From: Cytophagaceae bacterium ABcell3
GTDB taxonomy: Bacteria > Bacteroidota > Bacteroidia > Cytophagales > Cytophagaceae
Assembly: GCA_030913385.1 (NCBI GenBank)
Contig: CP133159.1
Location: 4,195,001 to 4,259,000, forward strand
DNA length: 64,000 nucleotides
Direction: 5' to 3'
Position numbers and translations under genes: made by a program. Shown here one piece after another: positions 1 to 11,262 of this stretch (position 1 is its first letter; each line of letters opens with the position of its first letter). The notes under the pieces were generated by a model that saw nothing but the letters and a program-made list of their open reading frames with translations, ran no database searches and was not told the DNA's origin.

Positions 1-1248
<1,248 letters not shown>

Positions 1249-1249
<1 letters not shown>

Positions 1250-1716
1250 TATTTCTTAGGTTTATTTTTACAATCATCATTTGTACAGCTACCGTACAAA
1301 ATTAGAGAATGATGCATAATTTTAAAATTTAACAAATCTCCGACCATTTTCTGGATATTATATATCCTCGGGTCACAAAATTCCATTACTTTATGACATT
1401 CTGTGCAAATGAGATGGTCGTGTTGCCTAAACCCATACGACCTTTCATATTGTGCCAGGTTTTTACCAAATTGATGTTTGGCCACTAAATCACAGTCTAC
1501 AAGAATATCCAAGGTGTTATACACAGTTGCCCTGCTGACCCGGTAGTTTTTGTTCTTCATGCTGATATACAAAGACTCCACATCAAAATGTCCTTCTCTT
1601 GAGTAAATTTCTTCTAAAATAGCAAAACGCTCCGGTGTCTTCCGCAACTCTTTACTTTCAAGATAGGCAGTAAATATTTTTTTTACCTCTGGAAAAACTG
1701 ATTCGCTACTGGTCAT
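1249..1716 (-). CDS. fur: Fur-family transcriptional repressor
   Basis: 155-residue metal-dependent repressor. The winged helix spans about residues 25-85, with recognition-helix sequence [12 protein letters not shown] at 61-72. The dimerisation domain has the metal site H99-D-H101-LI-C104-TE-C107 and a second cysteine pair C144/C149, the structural zinc pattern of Fur/PerR/Zur. Which metal or peroxide it senses cannot be told from sequence. It lies 52 bp after relA and overlaps the STAS gene (TAATG). Fur-family membership is certain; the name fur rather than perR or zur is only a default. Confidence 0.88.
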
Positions 1717-1768
1717 AATGCTAAAGCTATATTACAAATATATATAGAAAAATTATGGGGACAAGTTT

Positions 1769-3955
1769 TTATGAATCCACACGCATGACACTAATAACAT
1801 CTGGCACTTTGCTTAGCTTCATTATAAGCTTGTCAAGATGCTTAGTATCATTCACAAACAACATAATATGCCCTTCAAACATTCCATCGGTGGTATCAAC
1901 AGTTATAGAACGGATATTTACTTTAAGCTCATTGGATATTATCCTTGTAACATCATTTATAATACCTACCCTGTCAGCTCCAAGAATTCTCAAACCAGCA
2001 AGAAAAGCAAGTTGCTTTTGCGAAGTCCATTTAGCCTTAACAATCCGATACCCATAATTGGACATTAGCTCAATGGCATTAGGACAAGTAGTTCTATGTA
2101 TTTTAATACCTTCATTAACAGTAACAAAACCAAAAACATCATCTCCAGGAATAGGGTTACAGCAGGCCGCAAGTTTGTAGTCTAGCCTATCCATGTCATC
2201 CCCAATAAGCAACATGTCCGTTTTCGAGATTTTCTTTTCTGGCACCAATTTTTCTTCCCGCTTCTCGACCTTTTTTACTTCTTTGACATCCCTAAACTTC
2301 TTGATATCTTTTGGGTCAATTACCCCTTTGGCTACATTATAATAAAAATCCAAGGGGGTTTTGCTGTTGAAGTAAGCCAACAACTGGTTTATGGTTTCAT
2401 TATTCAGGTCAACTTTAATCTGATGCAGCTTTCTATAGACAATCTCTTTACCTTCAGAAGCAATTACTTTCTTTTCTTCTTTAAGGGCATCCTTAATTTT
2501 AGACCTTGCTTTGGAACTAACTACAAATTTAAGCCAATCCTCGCTTGGTTTTTGCTTTACTGAGGTTAAAATTTCGACCTGGTCTCCATTGTTTAAAATA
2601 AAGCTTAGCGGAACCAGCTTTTGGTTTACTTTTGCCCCCAAGCAGTGAAGGCCAATATCCGTATGTATTTCAAAAGCAAAATCTAAGGCCGTAGCACCAT
2701 GAGGAAGCACCTTTAAATCTCCGCGCGGAGTAAATACGAATACTTCTTCATTAAATAAGTTAGTTCTAAAATCGTCAATAAACTCAAGTGCCGAGGAGTC
2801 ATTTTGCTCAATCAGTTCACGAACTTTCCTAATCCACATCTCAAGTCCCGTTTCAGGGTTTGCCGCTACCGTTTCTTTGTATTTCCAATGAGCGGCATAG
2901 CCTTTCTCGGCAATTTCATCCATTCTTTCCGTCCTGATTTGCACCTCGACCCATTGTCCGGTTTTACTCATTACTGTAGTATGCAAAGACTCATACCCAT
3001 TAGCTTTAGGTGTGCTTATCCAGTCGCGCAACCGGTCAGGGTTAGGTTTGTAATAGTCAGTAACTATAGAATAGGCTTTCCAGCACGCAGATTTTTCAGC
3101 TTCAAAAGGTGTTCTTAAGATAACCCTGATGGCAAACAAATCATAGACCTCTTCAAAAGGAGTACCTTGCCTTTTCATTTTATTCCATATAGAATAAATG
3201 GACTTAGGTCTTCCTTTAATAAGAAAGTCCATATTATTTCTATCCAAGGCCTGCTGTAACGGTTTAATAAAATCTTTGACAAATTTATCACGTGCAGCTT
3301 TTGTCTGCTTGATCTTTCGCGCTATCATGCGATAGGTTTCAGGATCCGTATATTTAAGATAAAGGTCTTCTAGTTCAGTTTTTATAGCATACAAGCCCAG
3401 TCTGTGAGCAAGTGGCGCATATAGATAAATCGTTTCAGAAGCAATTTTAAGCTGTTTATCTCTAGGCATACTCCCAAGCGTCCTCATATTGTGAAGTCTA
3501 TCCGCAAGCTTAATAAGAATTACCCTCACATCATCGGATAAGGTAAGCAGCATCTTACGGAAGTTTTCTGCTTGCTGAGAAGATCCATGGTCAAAAACAC
3601 CAGATATCTTGGTAAGCCCATCAATAATTTTGGAAACTTTGGTGCCAAAATCCCTTTCGATGTCCTTTAATTCGAGGTGGGTATCTTCAACGACATCATG
3701 CAAAAGCGCCGCCACAATAGAAGTTGTACCTAGCCCAATCTCTTCAACGGCGATTTGTGCAACAGCTAGTGGATGATAAATATAAGGTTCGCCAGATTTG
3801 CGGCGCATATCTTTATGGGCCTGCAAAGAGGTATAAAAAGCCTTTTTGATAATTTTAGCATCATCGTCTTTTAAAACAGGTTTTGCCAAACGCAGCAATT
3901 TCCTATAACGGCGTATTATTTCCTGGTTCTCCTTTTCAAGATCTATAGTTTGCAT
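1769..3955 (-). CDS. relA/spoT: bifunctional (p)ppGpp synthetase/hydrolase RelA/SpoT
   Basis: 728-residue long RSH enzyme that makes and degrades the stringent-response alarmone. In order: HD hydrolase domain (YIYHPLAVA near 58-66; HDVVED at 86-91, intact, so hydrolysis is expected); synthetase domain (GRPKSIYSIWNKMKRQG, then VYDLFAIRVI); TGS domain (VFVFTPRGDLKVLPHGATALDF split over about residues 395-420); and a C-terminal ACT domain (IRSITVDTTDGMFEGHIMLF region). Length is normal. It is the first gene of the minus-strand group relA-fur-STAS-purA, transcribed away from the tRNA. Only one long RSH is seen in the window, consistent with a bifunctional enzyme. Confidence 0.95.
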   Translation of the reverse strand: MQTIDLEKENQEIIRRYRKLLRLAKPVLKDDDAKIIKKAFYTSLQAHKDMRRKSGEPYIYHPLAVAQIAVEEIGLGTTSIVAALLHDVVEDTHLELKDIERDFGTKVSKIIDGLTKISGVFDHGSSQQAENFRKMLLTLSDDVRVILIKLADRLHNMRTLGSMPRDKQLKIASETIYLYAPLAHRLGLYAIKTELEDLYLKYTDPETYRMIARKIKQTKAARDKFVKDFIKPLQQALDRNNMDFLIKGRPKSIYSIWNKMKRQGTPFEEVYDLFAIRVILRTPFEAEKSACWKAYSIVTDYYKPNPDRLRDWISTPKANGYESLHTTVMSKTGQWVEVQIRTERMDEIAEKGYAAHWKYKETVAANPETGLEMWIRKVRELIEQNDSSALEFIDDFRTNLFNEEVFVFTPRGDLKVLPHGATALDFAFEIHTDIGLHCLGAKVNQKLVPLSFILNNGDQVEILTSVKQKPSEDWLKFVVSSKARSKIKDALKEEKKVIASEGKEIVYRKLHQIKVDLNNETINQLLAYFNSKTPLDFYYNVAKGVIDPKDIKKFRDVKEVKKVEKREEKLVPEKKISKTDMLLIGDDMDRLDYKLAACCNPIPGDDVFGFVTVNEGIKIHRTTCPNAIELMSNYGYRIVKAKWTSQKQLAFLAGLRILGADRVGIINDVTRIISNELKVNIRSITVDTTDGMFEGHIMLFVNDTKHLDKLIMKLSKVPDVISVMRVDS

Positions 3956-4038
3956 GTTCCAAAATTAACCAGCACGGCTATATATTCTAACAATAATTAA
4001 AACTAAAATTTTTTTTAAAAATATTTTCGCCCTTGCTA

Positions 4039-4068
4039 TTGATTAATAAAATAAATTATCTACCTTTG
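4039..4068 (+). promoter_or_regulatory. Bacteroidota-type promoter of tRNA-Leu
   Basis: TTG (4039-4041), a 19-base spacer, then TACCTTTG (4061-4068), an exact match to the Bacteroidetes -7 element TAnnTTTG with its -33 partner. It lies about 80 bases before the tRNA. Confidence 0.75.
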
Positions 4069-4149
4069 CAACGCGTTACCGGAAAACAGGACGAGTTAAC
4101 AACGGAACGTAAACCTTAAAACAAAGGTTTTATTTAATCATAAAGAAAA

Positions 4150-4231
4150 GCGGATGTGGCGAAATTGGTAGACGCACTAGACTTAGGATCTAGCGCCGCG
4201 AGGCATGGGGGTTCGAGTCCCTCCATCCGCA
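4150..4231 (+). tRNA. tRNA-Leu (anticodon UAG)
   Basis: Acceptor GCGGATG pairs with CATCCGC; the anticodon stem CTAGA/TCTAG encloses loop CTTAGGA with anticodon TAG; the long variable arm and T-arm GGTTCGAGTCC are present. About 82 nt without an encoded CCA; discriminator base A at 4231. The class II shape and anticodon give leucine. Confidence 0.96.
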
Positions 4232-4237
4232 CTACGA

Positions 4238-4272
4238 CCCTCAAAACCTGTAAAGGTGTTGAGGGTTTTTTA
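4238..4272 (+). terminator. rho-independent terminator after tRNA-Leu
   Basis: CCCTCAA (4238-4244) pairs with TTGAGGG (4259-4265), with an inner ACCT/AGGT extension, followed by a T run. Confidence 0.85.
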
Positions 4273-4309
4273 ACTTAAATAGGTTTCACTCACGTAAAAG
4301 TTAATTCCC

Positions 4310-5650
4310 TTGGAAATCACTCTAGAAAAAAAGGACACCACTAATGCTACCATAAAAATAAACCTTAATCAGGACGATTATAGGCCAAGGGTAGCTGAGA
4401 AACTAAAGGAATATAGCAAAAAAGCCAATATCAAAGGATTTAGACCAGGCAAAGTTCCTGCATCGTTAATTGAGAAAATGTACGGCAAAAGCATTATGGT
4501 TGATGAAATCAACTCAATGCTATCAGAGTCTGTAACCGGATACATTAAAGAAAACGAGCTTCCTGTTGTGGGCGATCCTTTACCAGATGTTGAAAGTGCT
4601 GAAAAAATTGATTGGGAAAACCAGAGTGACTTCGAATTTAGCTACAAAATCGGCCTTGTTTCGGAGTTTAAACCTGATATAGAAGCTATAAAAGCTACTC
4701 ACTATAAAATTAGTGTCTCAGATAAAGAGGTAGACGAAACTATAGAAAACCTTAGGACTCAACATGGAAAAATGACCAATCCTGAAGAAAGCAAGGAAGG
4801 TGATTCTATTTATGGGGAACTGAAGGAGAAAAATGGTGACTTCACAACCACCACGTTGATCCCCCTTTCAAAAGTTGAAAAGGGTGAATTAAAAAAATTC
4901 ATAGGTGTTAAGAAAGACGACACAATTTCATTTGACATCAGAAAAGCGTTTGCTGACTCAGCAGCCATTGCTCATGTTACTGGACTTAGCAAAGAAGAAG
5001 CTGAAAAGAAAGAGGGGACGTTTGAATTTACTGTACAAAACGTTAACAGACAAGAGCCGGCAGATTTAGACCAAGAGTTTTTTGACAAAATAGTTGGGCA
5101 AGGCACTGTATCATCTGAAGAGGAGTTTAAGGCTAAGGTTAAAGAGTTAATGAACGAGAACTTCAACAAAGAAGGAGCGTTCTTCATTGACCGTCAAATA
5201 CAAGACCAACTGGTTGAAAACACGAACATTGAGCTTCCTGACGAATTCTTAAAAGATTGGTTATTCCACAGCAATAAAGGCAAATTCACAAAAGAGCAAA
5301 TAGAAAACGAGTTTGACGCTTATAAGAAAGAGCTTAAGTGGTCTCTTATCAAAAACAAACTTGGCAAAGACAATGAGCTTAAGGTTGAGCATGAAGATGT
5401 GATCAAAAAATCAAGAGAATTGTTTATGCAACAGCTTGGAGGTGTAAGCATAGGAGACGACAATCCTGAGATGAACGAAACACTCAATAAAATTGCTGAA
5501 AATTACCTACAGCAAGAAGACGGCAAAAATTATTACAGGGTCTTCGACCAGGCGTACAATGAGAAAATTTTCGAATACCTCAAGGGAAAGGTCAAAATAG
5601 AAGAAAAAGAAACAGACTCCGAAGGCTTTAAAAAAGCCGTAGAGAAATAA
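4310..5650 (+). CDS. tig: trigger factor (ribosome-associated chaperone)
   Basis: 446-residue trigger factor, which binds nascent chains at the ribosome exit tunnel. The N-terminal domain carries the ribosome-docking loop GFRPGKVP (residues 43-50). A central PPIase-like region and a helical, lysine/glutamate-rich C-terminal chaperone domain follow. Translation must start at TTG 4310 because the family-typical first residues (EITLEKK) begin exactly there and no in-frame ATG precedes GFRPGK with a suitable N-terminus. It is followed by clpP and clpX, the classic tig-clpP-clpX order, but a strong terminator separates it from clpP. Confidence 0.95.
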   Translation: MEITLEKKDTTNATIKINLNQDDYRPRVAEKLKEYSKKANIKGFRPGKVPASLIEKMYGKSIMVDEINSMLSESVTGYIKENELPVVGDPLPDVESAEKIDWENQSDFEFSYKIGLVSEFKPDIEAIKATHYKISVSDKEVDETIENLRTQHGKMTNPEESKEGDSIYGELKEKNGDFTTTTLIPLSKVEKGELKKFIGVKKDDTISFDIRKAFADSAAIAHVTGLSKEEAEKKEGTFEFTVQNVNRQEPADLDQEFFDKIVGQGTVSSEEEFKAKVKELMNENFNKEGAFFIDRQIQDQLVENTNIELPDEFLKDWLFHSNKGKFTKEQIENEFDAYKKELKWSLIKNKLGKDNELKVEHEDVIKKSRELFMQQLGGVSIGDDNPEMNETLNKIAENYLQQEDGKNYYRVFDQAYNEKIFEYLKGKVKIEEKETDSEGFKKAVEK

Positions 5651-5688
5651 AATGAAAAAAGTCCTTATTTAAGGACTTTTTTCATTTT
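5649..5688 (+). terminator. strong terminator between tig and clpP
   Basis: A perfect 18-bp inverted repeat (arms 5649-5666 and 5671-5688) with a 4-base ATTT loop; GTCCTT/AAGGAC core with flanking A and T tracts, so it can act in either direction. It begins at the tig stop codon. Confidence 0.9.
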
Positions 5689-5728
5689 GTATAAACCAAA
5701 TGTTTGTCTATTTTGTATTAACATTATG

Positions 5729-5736
5729 TATTTTTG
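5729..5736 (+). promoter_or_regulatory. possible -7 element of clpP
   Basis: TATTTTTG fits TAnnTTTG and sits 21 bases before the clpP ATG, just after the tig terminator. The -33 TTG is poorly spaced, so this is only a candidate. Confidence 0.4.
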
Positions 5737-5756
5737 GAATCTAAAAATTTTTGAAC

Positions 5757-6452
5757 ATGATTAATAAAGACGAATTCAGAAAGTATGCGGTAAAAGGTCA
5801 GGGAATTGGAAGCAATGTAGTGGATCAGTTTATAAATAAGGTAGAAGATCATACAAGGCCTTATGTAGAAAACATGACTAGGTCTGTAATTGAAGAGCGT
5901 CCAACGAACTTTAGAGAGATTGATGTTTTTTCGCGCCTAATGATGGACCGCATCATTTTTTTAGGAATGGGTATAGATGATCATATATCTAACATAATTA
6001 CTGCACAGCTATTATTTTTAGAATCAGTAGACTCAAAGAAAGATATTCTTATTTATCTGAACAGCCCGGGCGGCTCGGTATATGCTGGTTATGGGATCTA
6101 TGACACCATGCAATATGTAGGCCCTGACGTAGCCACTATTTGTACAGGACTAGCAGCTTCTATGGGTGCCATATTATTATGTGGAGGTGCCGCAGGAAAA
6201 AGAGCTGCATTGCCTCACTCAAGAATAATGATTCACCAGCCATTAGGAGGCGTTCAGGGGCAAGCTTCTGATATCGAAATTACAGCTCGTGAAATCCTGA
6301 AACTAAAAAGAGAGCTATATGAGATACTATCTAAGCACTCAGGGAAAGATATCGAAACAATAGAAAAGCATTCAGACCGTGACTATTGGATGATTGCCGA
6401 AGAAGCAAAAGAATACGGCCTCATTGACGAGGTTCTGATAAGGAAAAAGTAA
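5757..6452 (+). CDS. clpP: ATP-dependent Clp protease proteolytic subunit
   Basis: 231-residue serine peptidase that forms the tetradecameric chamber of ClpXP. Counting from ATG 5757, the catalytic triad is S135 (GLAASMGA), H160 (MIHQPLGG) and D209 (SDRDYWM). A TTG two codons upstream (5751) could also be read, but ATG 5757 is the better start. The N-terminal stretch of about 50 residues before the core is longer than in E. coli, as is usual in Bacteroidota. clpX follows 24 bp downstream, so the two are probably cotranscribed. Confidence 0.96.
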   Translation: MINKDEFRKYAVKGQGIGSNVVDQFINKVEDHTRPYVENMTRSVIEERPTNFREIDVFSRLMMDRIIFLGMGIDDHISNIITAQLLFLESVDSKKDILIYLNSPGGSVYAGYGIYDTMQYVGPDVATICTGLAASMGAILLCGGAAGKRAALPHSRIMIHQPLGGVQGQASDIEITAREILKLKRELYEILSKHSGKDIETIEKHSDRDYWMIAEEAKEYGLIDEVLIRKK

Positions 6453-6476
6453 AAAATTAACACAAGGAAAATATTA

Positions 6477-7706
6477 ATGGCAGCTATTACTTGTTCGTTT
6501 TGTGGCAGAAATAAAAAAGATGTTTCTTTAATGATCAGTGGGATTCATGCCCATATATGTGACAAATGCATCACGCAATCACAACAGATCTTATCTGAAG
6601 AAAACAGGATTAAAAACAAAAATGCCTCACCTAAATTTAACCTGGTAAAGCCAGCAGAGATGAAAAAGTTCCTAGATCAATATGTAGTTGGTCAGGATGA
6701 GGCTAAGAAAGTCATGTCAGTGGCTGTATACAACCATTATAAAAGGTTAATGCAGACCAAAACGGACAATGATATAGTCATTGAGAAATCTAACATAATA
6801 ATGGCAGGAGATACAGGTACGGGTAAAACATATATTGCCCGTACACTTGCCAAAATACTACAGGTTCCTTTTTGCATTGCCGACGCTACAGTGCTAACAG
6901 AAGCTGGTTATGTTGGAGAAGATGTGGAAAGTATTTTAACAAGATTACTTCAAGCAGCCAACTATGATGTTGAATCTGCTGAACGTGGCATTGTTTATAT
7001 CGATGAGCTTGACAAAATTTCCAGAAAAAGTGACAATCCTTCCATAACAAGAGATGTTAGCGGAGAAGGTGTACAGCAAGCCTTATTGAAATTACTTGAG
7101 GGCACCTCTGTAAATGTACCTCCCCAAGGTGGCAGAAAACACCCTGACCAAAAAATGATTTCTATTAACACAGAAAATATTTTATTTATATGTGGAGGAG
7201 CATTTGATGGTATATCAAGGGAGATTGCCAAAAGGATGAATACCAACCCAGTTGGTTTTACAGGCTCTAAAGCTAAGCAGGAAACTATAGACACTGAAAA
7301 CCTACTGCAGTACATTACGGCCCAAGACCTAAAGTCATATGGTCTTATCCCTGAGCTTATAGGAAGGCTTCCAGTGTTAACCTACTTGGATCCTTTAACG
7401 AAAGACACACTGAAGCTAATTCTTACAAAACCAAAGAATGCTATTATTAAACAGTACCAAAAACTGTTTAAAATGGAAGGCATAGATTTGAAGTTCGAAG
7501 AAGGTGCTCTTGACTATATAGTGGAAAAAGCTATGGATTATAAATTGGGAGCTAGAGGTCTCAGGTCAATTTGCGAAGCAGTTATGACCGATGCCATGTT
7601 TGAACTTCCTTCAAAAGAGAATGTCGAAAAGTTTGTAGTCAAAAAGGAGTACGCTCAAGAAAAAATTGAAAAGTCCAGATTTAGTAAATTAAAAGTGGCA
7701 TCGTGA
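6477..7706 (+). CDS. clpX: ClpX ATPase, unfoldase of ClpXP
   Basis: 409-residue AAA+ unfoldase that delivers substrates to ClpP. Features: N-terminal C4 zinc finger (C6, C9, C28, C31); Walker A GDTGTGKT at 111-118; pore loop GYVG near 144-147; Walker B IVYIDELD at 172-179; sensor 2 GARGLRS in the C-terminal domain. Length and domain order are standard. It is the last gene of the tig-clpP-clpX group and is followed at once by a terminator hairpin. Confidence 0.97.
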   Translation: MAAITCSFCGRNKKDVSLMISGIHAHICDKCITQSQQILSEENRIKNKNASPKFNLVKPAEMKKFLDQYVVGQDEAKKVMSVAVYNHYKRLMQTKTDNDIVIEKSNIIMAGDTGTGKTYIARTLAKILQVPFCIADATVLTEAGYVGEDVESILTRLLQAANYDVESAERGIVYIDELDKISRKSDNPSITRDVSGEGVQQALLKLLEGTSVNVPPQGGRKHPDQKMISINTENILFICGGAFDGISREIAKRMNTNPVGFTGSKAKQETIDTENLLQYITAQDLKSYGLIPELIGRLPVLTYLDPLTKDTLKLILTKPKNAIIKQYQKLFKMEGIDLKFEEGALDYIVEKAMDYKLGARGLRSICEAVMTDAMFELPSKENVEKFVVKKEYAQEKIEKSRFSKLKVAS

Positions 7707-7721
7707 CCAAAAAATTCAAGG

Positions 7722-7756
7722 GTAAATGAATAGACTTCTGTTCATTTACCTTTTTC
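7722..7756 (+). terminator. terminator after clpX
   Basis: GGTAAATGAA (7722-7731) pairs with TTCATTTACC (7742-7751) around a 10-base loop, followed by TTTTT. Confidence 0.85.
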
Positions 7757-8270
7757 CCCTTCCCCTCCCCTATTTACCTAAAAACACATCACCCTTCACA
7801 TACAAATAATGCTTTTTATGTGAAGTCATTCACACGACACACACCATTCATTTTAGCACATATATTTTACCCAACCGTCAGGTATAAACATTAGACTTTA
7901 TTCACCTGAAAATGCAATAGAACTTTCTATTATGTAGCAAAATTAAATCAAATCATCCTATTCAGTAAAATACTGATTTACTAAATTTTACTCCTAATAA
8001 CTAAATCTATCGCATAATTCAGATTCAAAATAAGTACATTAGCATAACCGTTTCCCTAAATCTTCCGTAAGAATACGACTGGTAGGGTGGGATTACATGG
8101 TTAACCGATATTTATCGAAACCTAGCAAATCGACCAGTAACACCCATGCCTCCACAAAAAATATTTTTTTTTATACTTTCAGAGGTACACTTAACAAAAG
8201 TTTACAAATTTTCTATAAATTTAGGCGGTAAAATCACCTTTTAACCATAGGCCTTCTTGCTGAAATCACT
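7757..8270. other. AT-rich intergenic region with a possible structured leader
   Basis: No gene is seen in these ~510 bases. The interval 8078-8145 contains crossing complementary segments (ACTGGT/ACCAGT and GGGTG/CACCC) around an inner hairpin CGATA-TT-TATCG, a pseudoknot-like arrangement upstream of the plus-strand lipoprotein gene. No known riboswitch motif was recognised. Confidence 0.3.
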
Positions 8271-9878
8271 ATGAAAAAAGCATTACTATTAATCTTTCTT
8301 TCTTTTGCAATATCTTCCTGCTTACGAAAAGAGAAATACTCAAACGTAGAAATAGAAGGTAGTGATGTAGGTTTTGCTATCCCTATAGCAAACAGTAAAA
8401 TGACAGTTGAAGATATTGCATACAATATACATGGGAGCAATGACCTTTTTACAGCAGGGAGTGATGGCTCAATCATTTTTGTGTACCATGACACCTTGCA
8501 ATTTCCTAGGTCTGAAGAGTTAATAAAGATACCCAACCAGCCAGCTTACCAAAAGTCTTACGGTTTTAACAATGCCCCCCCCCTTCCTTTAGAAGGGCAA
8601 ACCTTTGAAGAAGAATATCAGGACAATTTCACCTTTTTGTTTGAAAACGATGCCTATATAGAGTATGCTAATTTAAAAGCAGGATATTTAAACCTTATGT
8701 TACAAACAGAATTAAAACATGATCTAGAAGTAACAGTAGTTTTAAACAGTCTTGTAAAAAATGGAGTTCCATACTCTAAAACGTTTCCTATGGAATACTC
8801 AGGAAGATCTCCTACAGTCATTGGAGACATTGTCGACCTAAAAGGCTACCAGCTCATGTTAAAACATGGCAATAACAACAATACCTTTAACTACACTATA
8901 CATCTAAAAGCAACGGCAAGCGGAAGAGATCAATTTTTAGAAGATATTGATTTTAAGTTAAATTTCGAACAGCTACATTATAGTTTAATGTATGGAAATC
9001 CAGGGGAGGTGTCAGTAAACAATGAGACTAGTCAATTAGACATTAAACTTTTTCAAGCACCTATAGAAGGCGATATCTACCTGGATGACCCAAGAATAAA
9101 CTTTACATTGGCCAACTCCTTTGGGATGCCAGTATCATTAAACATAGATCATGTCATTTCTAATAATTACCTAAACAACGAAAGTGTTACCCTAAGTGCT
9201 CCTTTTATACCAGGTCCCAATAATTTAAATTACCCTAGGTACAGTCAAAGGGGTGCATTTGCAAAAACACTATACGAAGCGCATAAATACAATAGCAATG
9301 TTAGAGATATTTTCAATACCTCTCCATCTGAAATAGATTATCGTATAAGCGCACGTTTTGGGAAAGAAGGTGGCAGCAATTATTTTGTAAAAGACTTAAG
9401 CACAGTAGAGCTACAGCTAAAAGCTGAAATCCCCGCAAAAGGCAGGGTCAGTCTTTATTCCCTTTCAGATACTATTAGAGGTATTGAACTTCCCGCTCGC
9501 GATGTGCTAGAGATTGCAGACATAAACTTTGCAAAAATCCGGCTTAATGTCGAAAACTCACTTCCTCTTGGAGCAGTCTTGCAAGGCTATTGGTTAGCTC
9601 CAAATGGCCAAGTATTAGATTCACTTTTTATAAATGAAAGAGAGTTAATTGCAGCAGGAAACAGAAATACTAACGATGGGATTATACCTACCGTCAAAGA
9701 AACTGTTCTTGAAGTGGAAGCCCCTGCCTATGACCATATCCGAAAAGCAGATAGGCTCGTCCTAAGGGGATGGTTGCAAAGTAGTGATAGCGGGGAAAGA
9801 AATGTAAGGTTTTACTACCACGACTTTATCCATGTTCGATTGTCTATACTCTCTAAAGCAAAGCTAAATTTTGAATAA
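8271..9878 (+). CDS. predicted outer-membrane or surface lipoprotein, unknown function
   Basis: 535 residues beginning with a lipoprotein signal: basic KK, a hydrophobic stretch, then lipobox ISSC with the lipidated cysteine near residue 17. The rest looks beta-rich and repetitive, with no enzyme motif I recognise. The next gene starts inside its last codons (8-base overlap), and the trio lipoprotein/DUF5723-like/OmpA protein appears to be one operon, suggesting a joint envelope role. A function cannot be given. Confidence 0.75.
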   Translation: MKKALLLIFLSFAISSCLRKEKYSNVEIEGSDVGFAIPIANSKMTVEDIAYNIHGSNDLFTAGSDGSIIFVYHDTLQFPRSEELIKIPNQPAYQKSYGFNNAPPLPLEGQTFEEEYQDNFTFLFENDAYIEYANLKAGYLNLMLQTELKHDLEVTVVLNSLVKNGVPYSKTFPMEYSGRSPTVIGDIVDLKGYQLMLKHGNNNNTFNYTIHLKATASGRDQFLEDIDFKLNFEQLHYSLMYGNPGEVSVNNETSQLDIKLFQAPIEGDIYLDDPRINFTLANSFGMPVSLNIDHVISNNYLNNESVTLSAPFIPGPNNLNYPRYSQRGAFAKTLYEAHKYNSNVRDIFNTSPSEIDYRISARFGKEGGSNYFVKDLSTVELQLKAEIPAKGRVSLYSLSDTIRGIELPARDVLEIADINFAKIRLNVENSLPLGAVLQGYWLAPNGQVLDSLFINERELIAAGNRNTNDGIIPTVKETVLEVEAPAYDHIRKADRLVLRGWLQSSDSGERNVRFYYHDFIHVRLSILSKAKLNFE

Positions 9879-11259
9879 ATTGAGACGAGTTGCATATACA
9901 TCTATCTTACTTTTAATTCTTAAGGCGACAGGTGCACTTGCCCAAGAGTTAACACTCCCCTACCTGGAATCGGTTTACCAATCGACCTATGTAAACCCAA
10001 CGGCTGACCCTGACCATAAGTACAGCATCGGTCTTCCTGGCATATCATCCTTAAGATTAGGTGCTGTTAATACAGGATTTACACTAAACCAGTTAATCAG
10101 CCAAAGAACAAATGAAACATTGCACCTCTCTACAGACCAACTAATGGGTGCATTGGGAAACAGAAACTATTTGGCAGTAAATGCAGGTGTGGATTTGTTT
10201 CACTTTAGGATGAAAGCCAAAAATACCTTCTATTCTTTTCATATAAAGGAACATGCCGATGTCAGGTTTTCATACCCTAAAGCACTTTTTGCTTTAGCAT
10301 TGGAAGGTAACGCACCCTATGTAGGAGAAAGAATGGATTTTTCTTCACTAAACATTTCTGCGACTCATTATAGGGAATATGCGATAAACTTTTATAAAGC
10401 TCCCGAAGACAGTAAACTTTCTTACGGTGCCAGTTTTAAGTTTTTACAAGGCATGTCTAATGTTCATTTAAGAAACAGAGGCTTTTATTTGTATACAGAC
10501 AATGACATGTATAGCCTTGAAGCCTATGCCAATGGATCGCTTAACACATCATACCCTCCATCATTTATTGAAGGAGAAAATGATCAAGAGTTTAACCCCG
10601 CCGGCTATTTCACTAATTTTAGCAACAACGGCTTTGGTACAGACTTAGGTGCTTCTTATAAAGTTAATAACAGGCTGACTTTTTCAGCATCAGTACTTAA
10701 CTTAGGCTTTATCCGCTGGAGAAGCAACGTCAGGAACTACCGTGCCAATGGCACAGTCACTTATGAGGGGGTAGATTTCTTCAATCCTCCTGATGAAGAC
10801 AATTTTTTAGACTCTCTTTATAAACTAACCAATTATGAAGAAACTACCGATAATTACACGACTTGGCTGGTACCACAGATGTACTTAACCTCAAGATATA
10901 AACTTTCAAACAGAACCGAGGCAGGCTTGTCCTTTTACTTTGACTATTATCAAACCATCAGGCCGGGACTCACCTTGTCCTTATCCCAAAAAGCTGGAAG
11001 GTTTTTTCAAGGTGTGCTCACTTATTCTGCCATGTACAGGACCTTTGACAATATAGGTTTTGCACTAATGTTTAAACCAGGCCCTGTCCAATTCTATATA
11101 GCAGGAGAGAACACATTTCGTACATGGACGCAGCTAGAAACCGATGATTTTGCAATAGTTGCTCCGTTTAATGCCAAATTCATTACAATAAGGACCGGCA
11201 TAAACATCGTATTAAAGAAAATTAAAAGTCAGGATAGGCTTCCTGTTCCTAATCAATAA
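9871..11259 (+). CDS. DUF5723-like outer-membrane beta-barrel protein
   Basis: 462 residues. A signal peptide of about 24 residues ends at GALAQ. After it comes a pattern typical of DUF5723 proteins of Bacteroidota: NPTADPDHKYSIGLPGISS followed by a GFTLNQL segment. The remainder alternates aromatic and polar residues as in transmembrane barrels. The start is one of two TTG codons (9871 or 9880); no ATG fits. It overlaps the lipoprotein gene and precedes the OmpA protein by 3 bp. Family assignment is from memory of the motif; the molecular role is unknown. Confidence 0.7.
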   Translation: MNKLRRVAYTSILLLILKATGALAQELTLPYLESVYQSTYVNPTADPDHKYSIGLPGISSLRLGAVNTGFTLNQLISQRTNETLHLSTDQLMGALGNRNYLAVNAGVDLFHFRMKAKNTFYSFHIKEHADVRFSYPKALFALALEGNAPYVGERMDFSSLNISATHYREYAINFYKAPEDSKLSYGASFKFLQGMSNVHLRNRGFYLYTDNDMYSLEAYANGSLNTSYPPSFIEGENDQEFNPAGYFTNFSNNGFGTDLGASYKVNNRLTFSASVLNLGFIRWRSNVRNYRANGTVTYEGVDFFNPPDEDNFLDSLYKLTNYEETTDNYTTWLVPQMYLTSRYKLSNRTEAGLSFYFDYYQTIRPGLTLSLSQKAGRFFQGVLTYSAMYRTFDNIGFALMFKPGPVQFYIAGENTFRTWTQLETDDFAIVAPFNAKFITIRTGINIVLKKIKSQDRLPVPNQ

Positions 11260-11262
11260 ACT

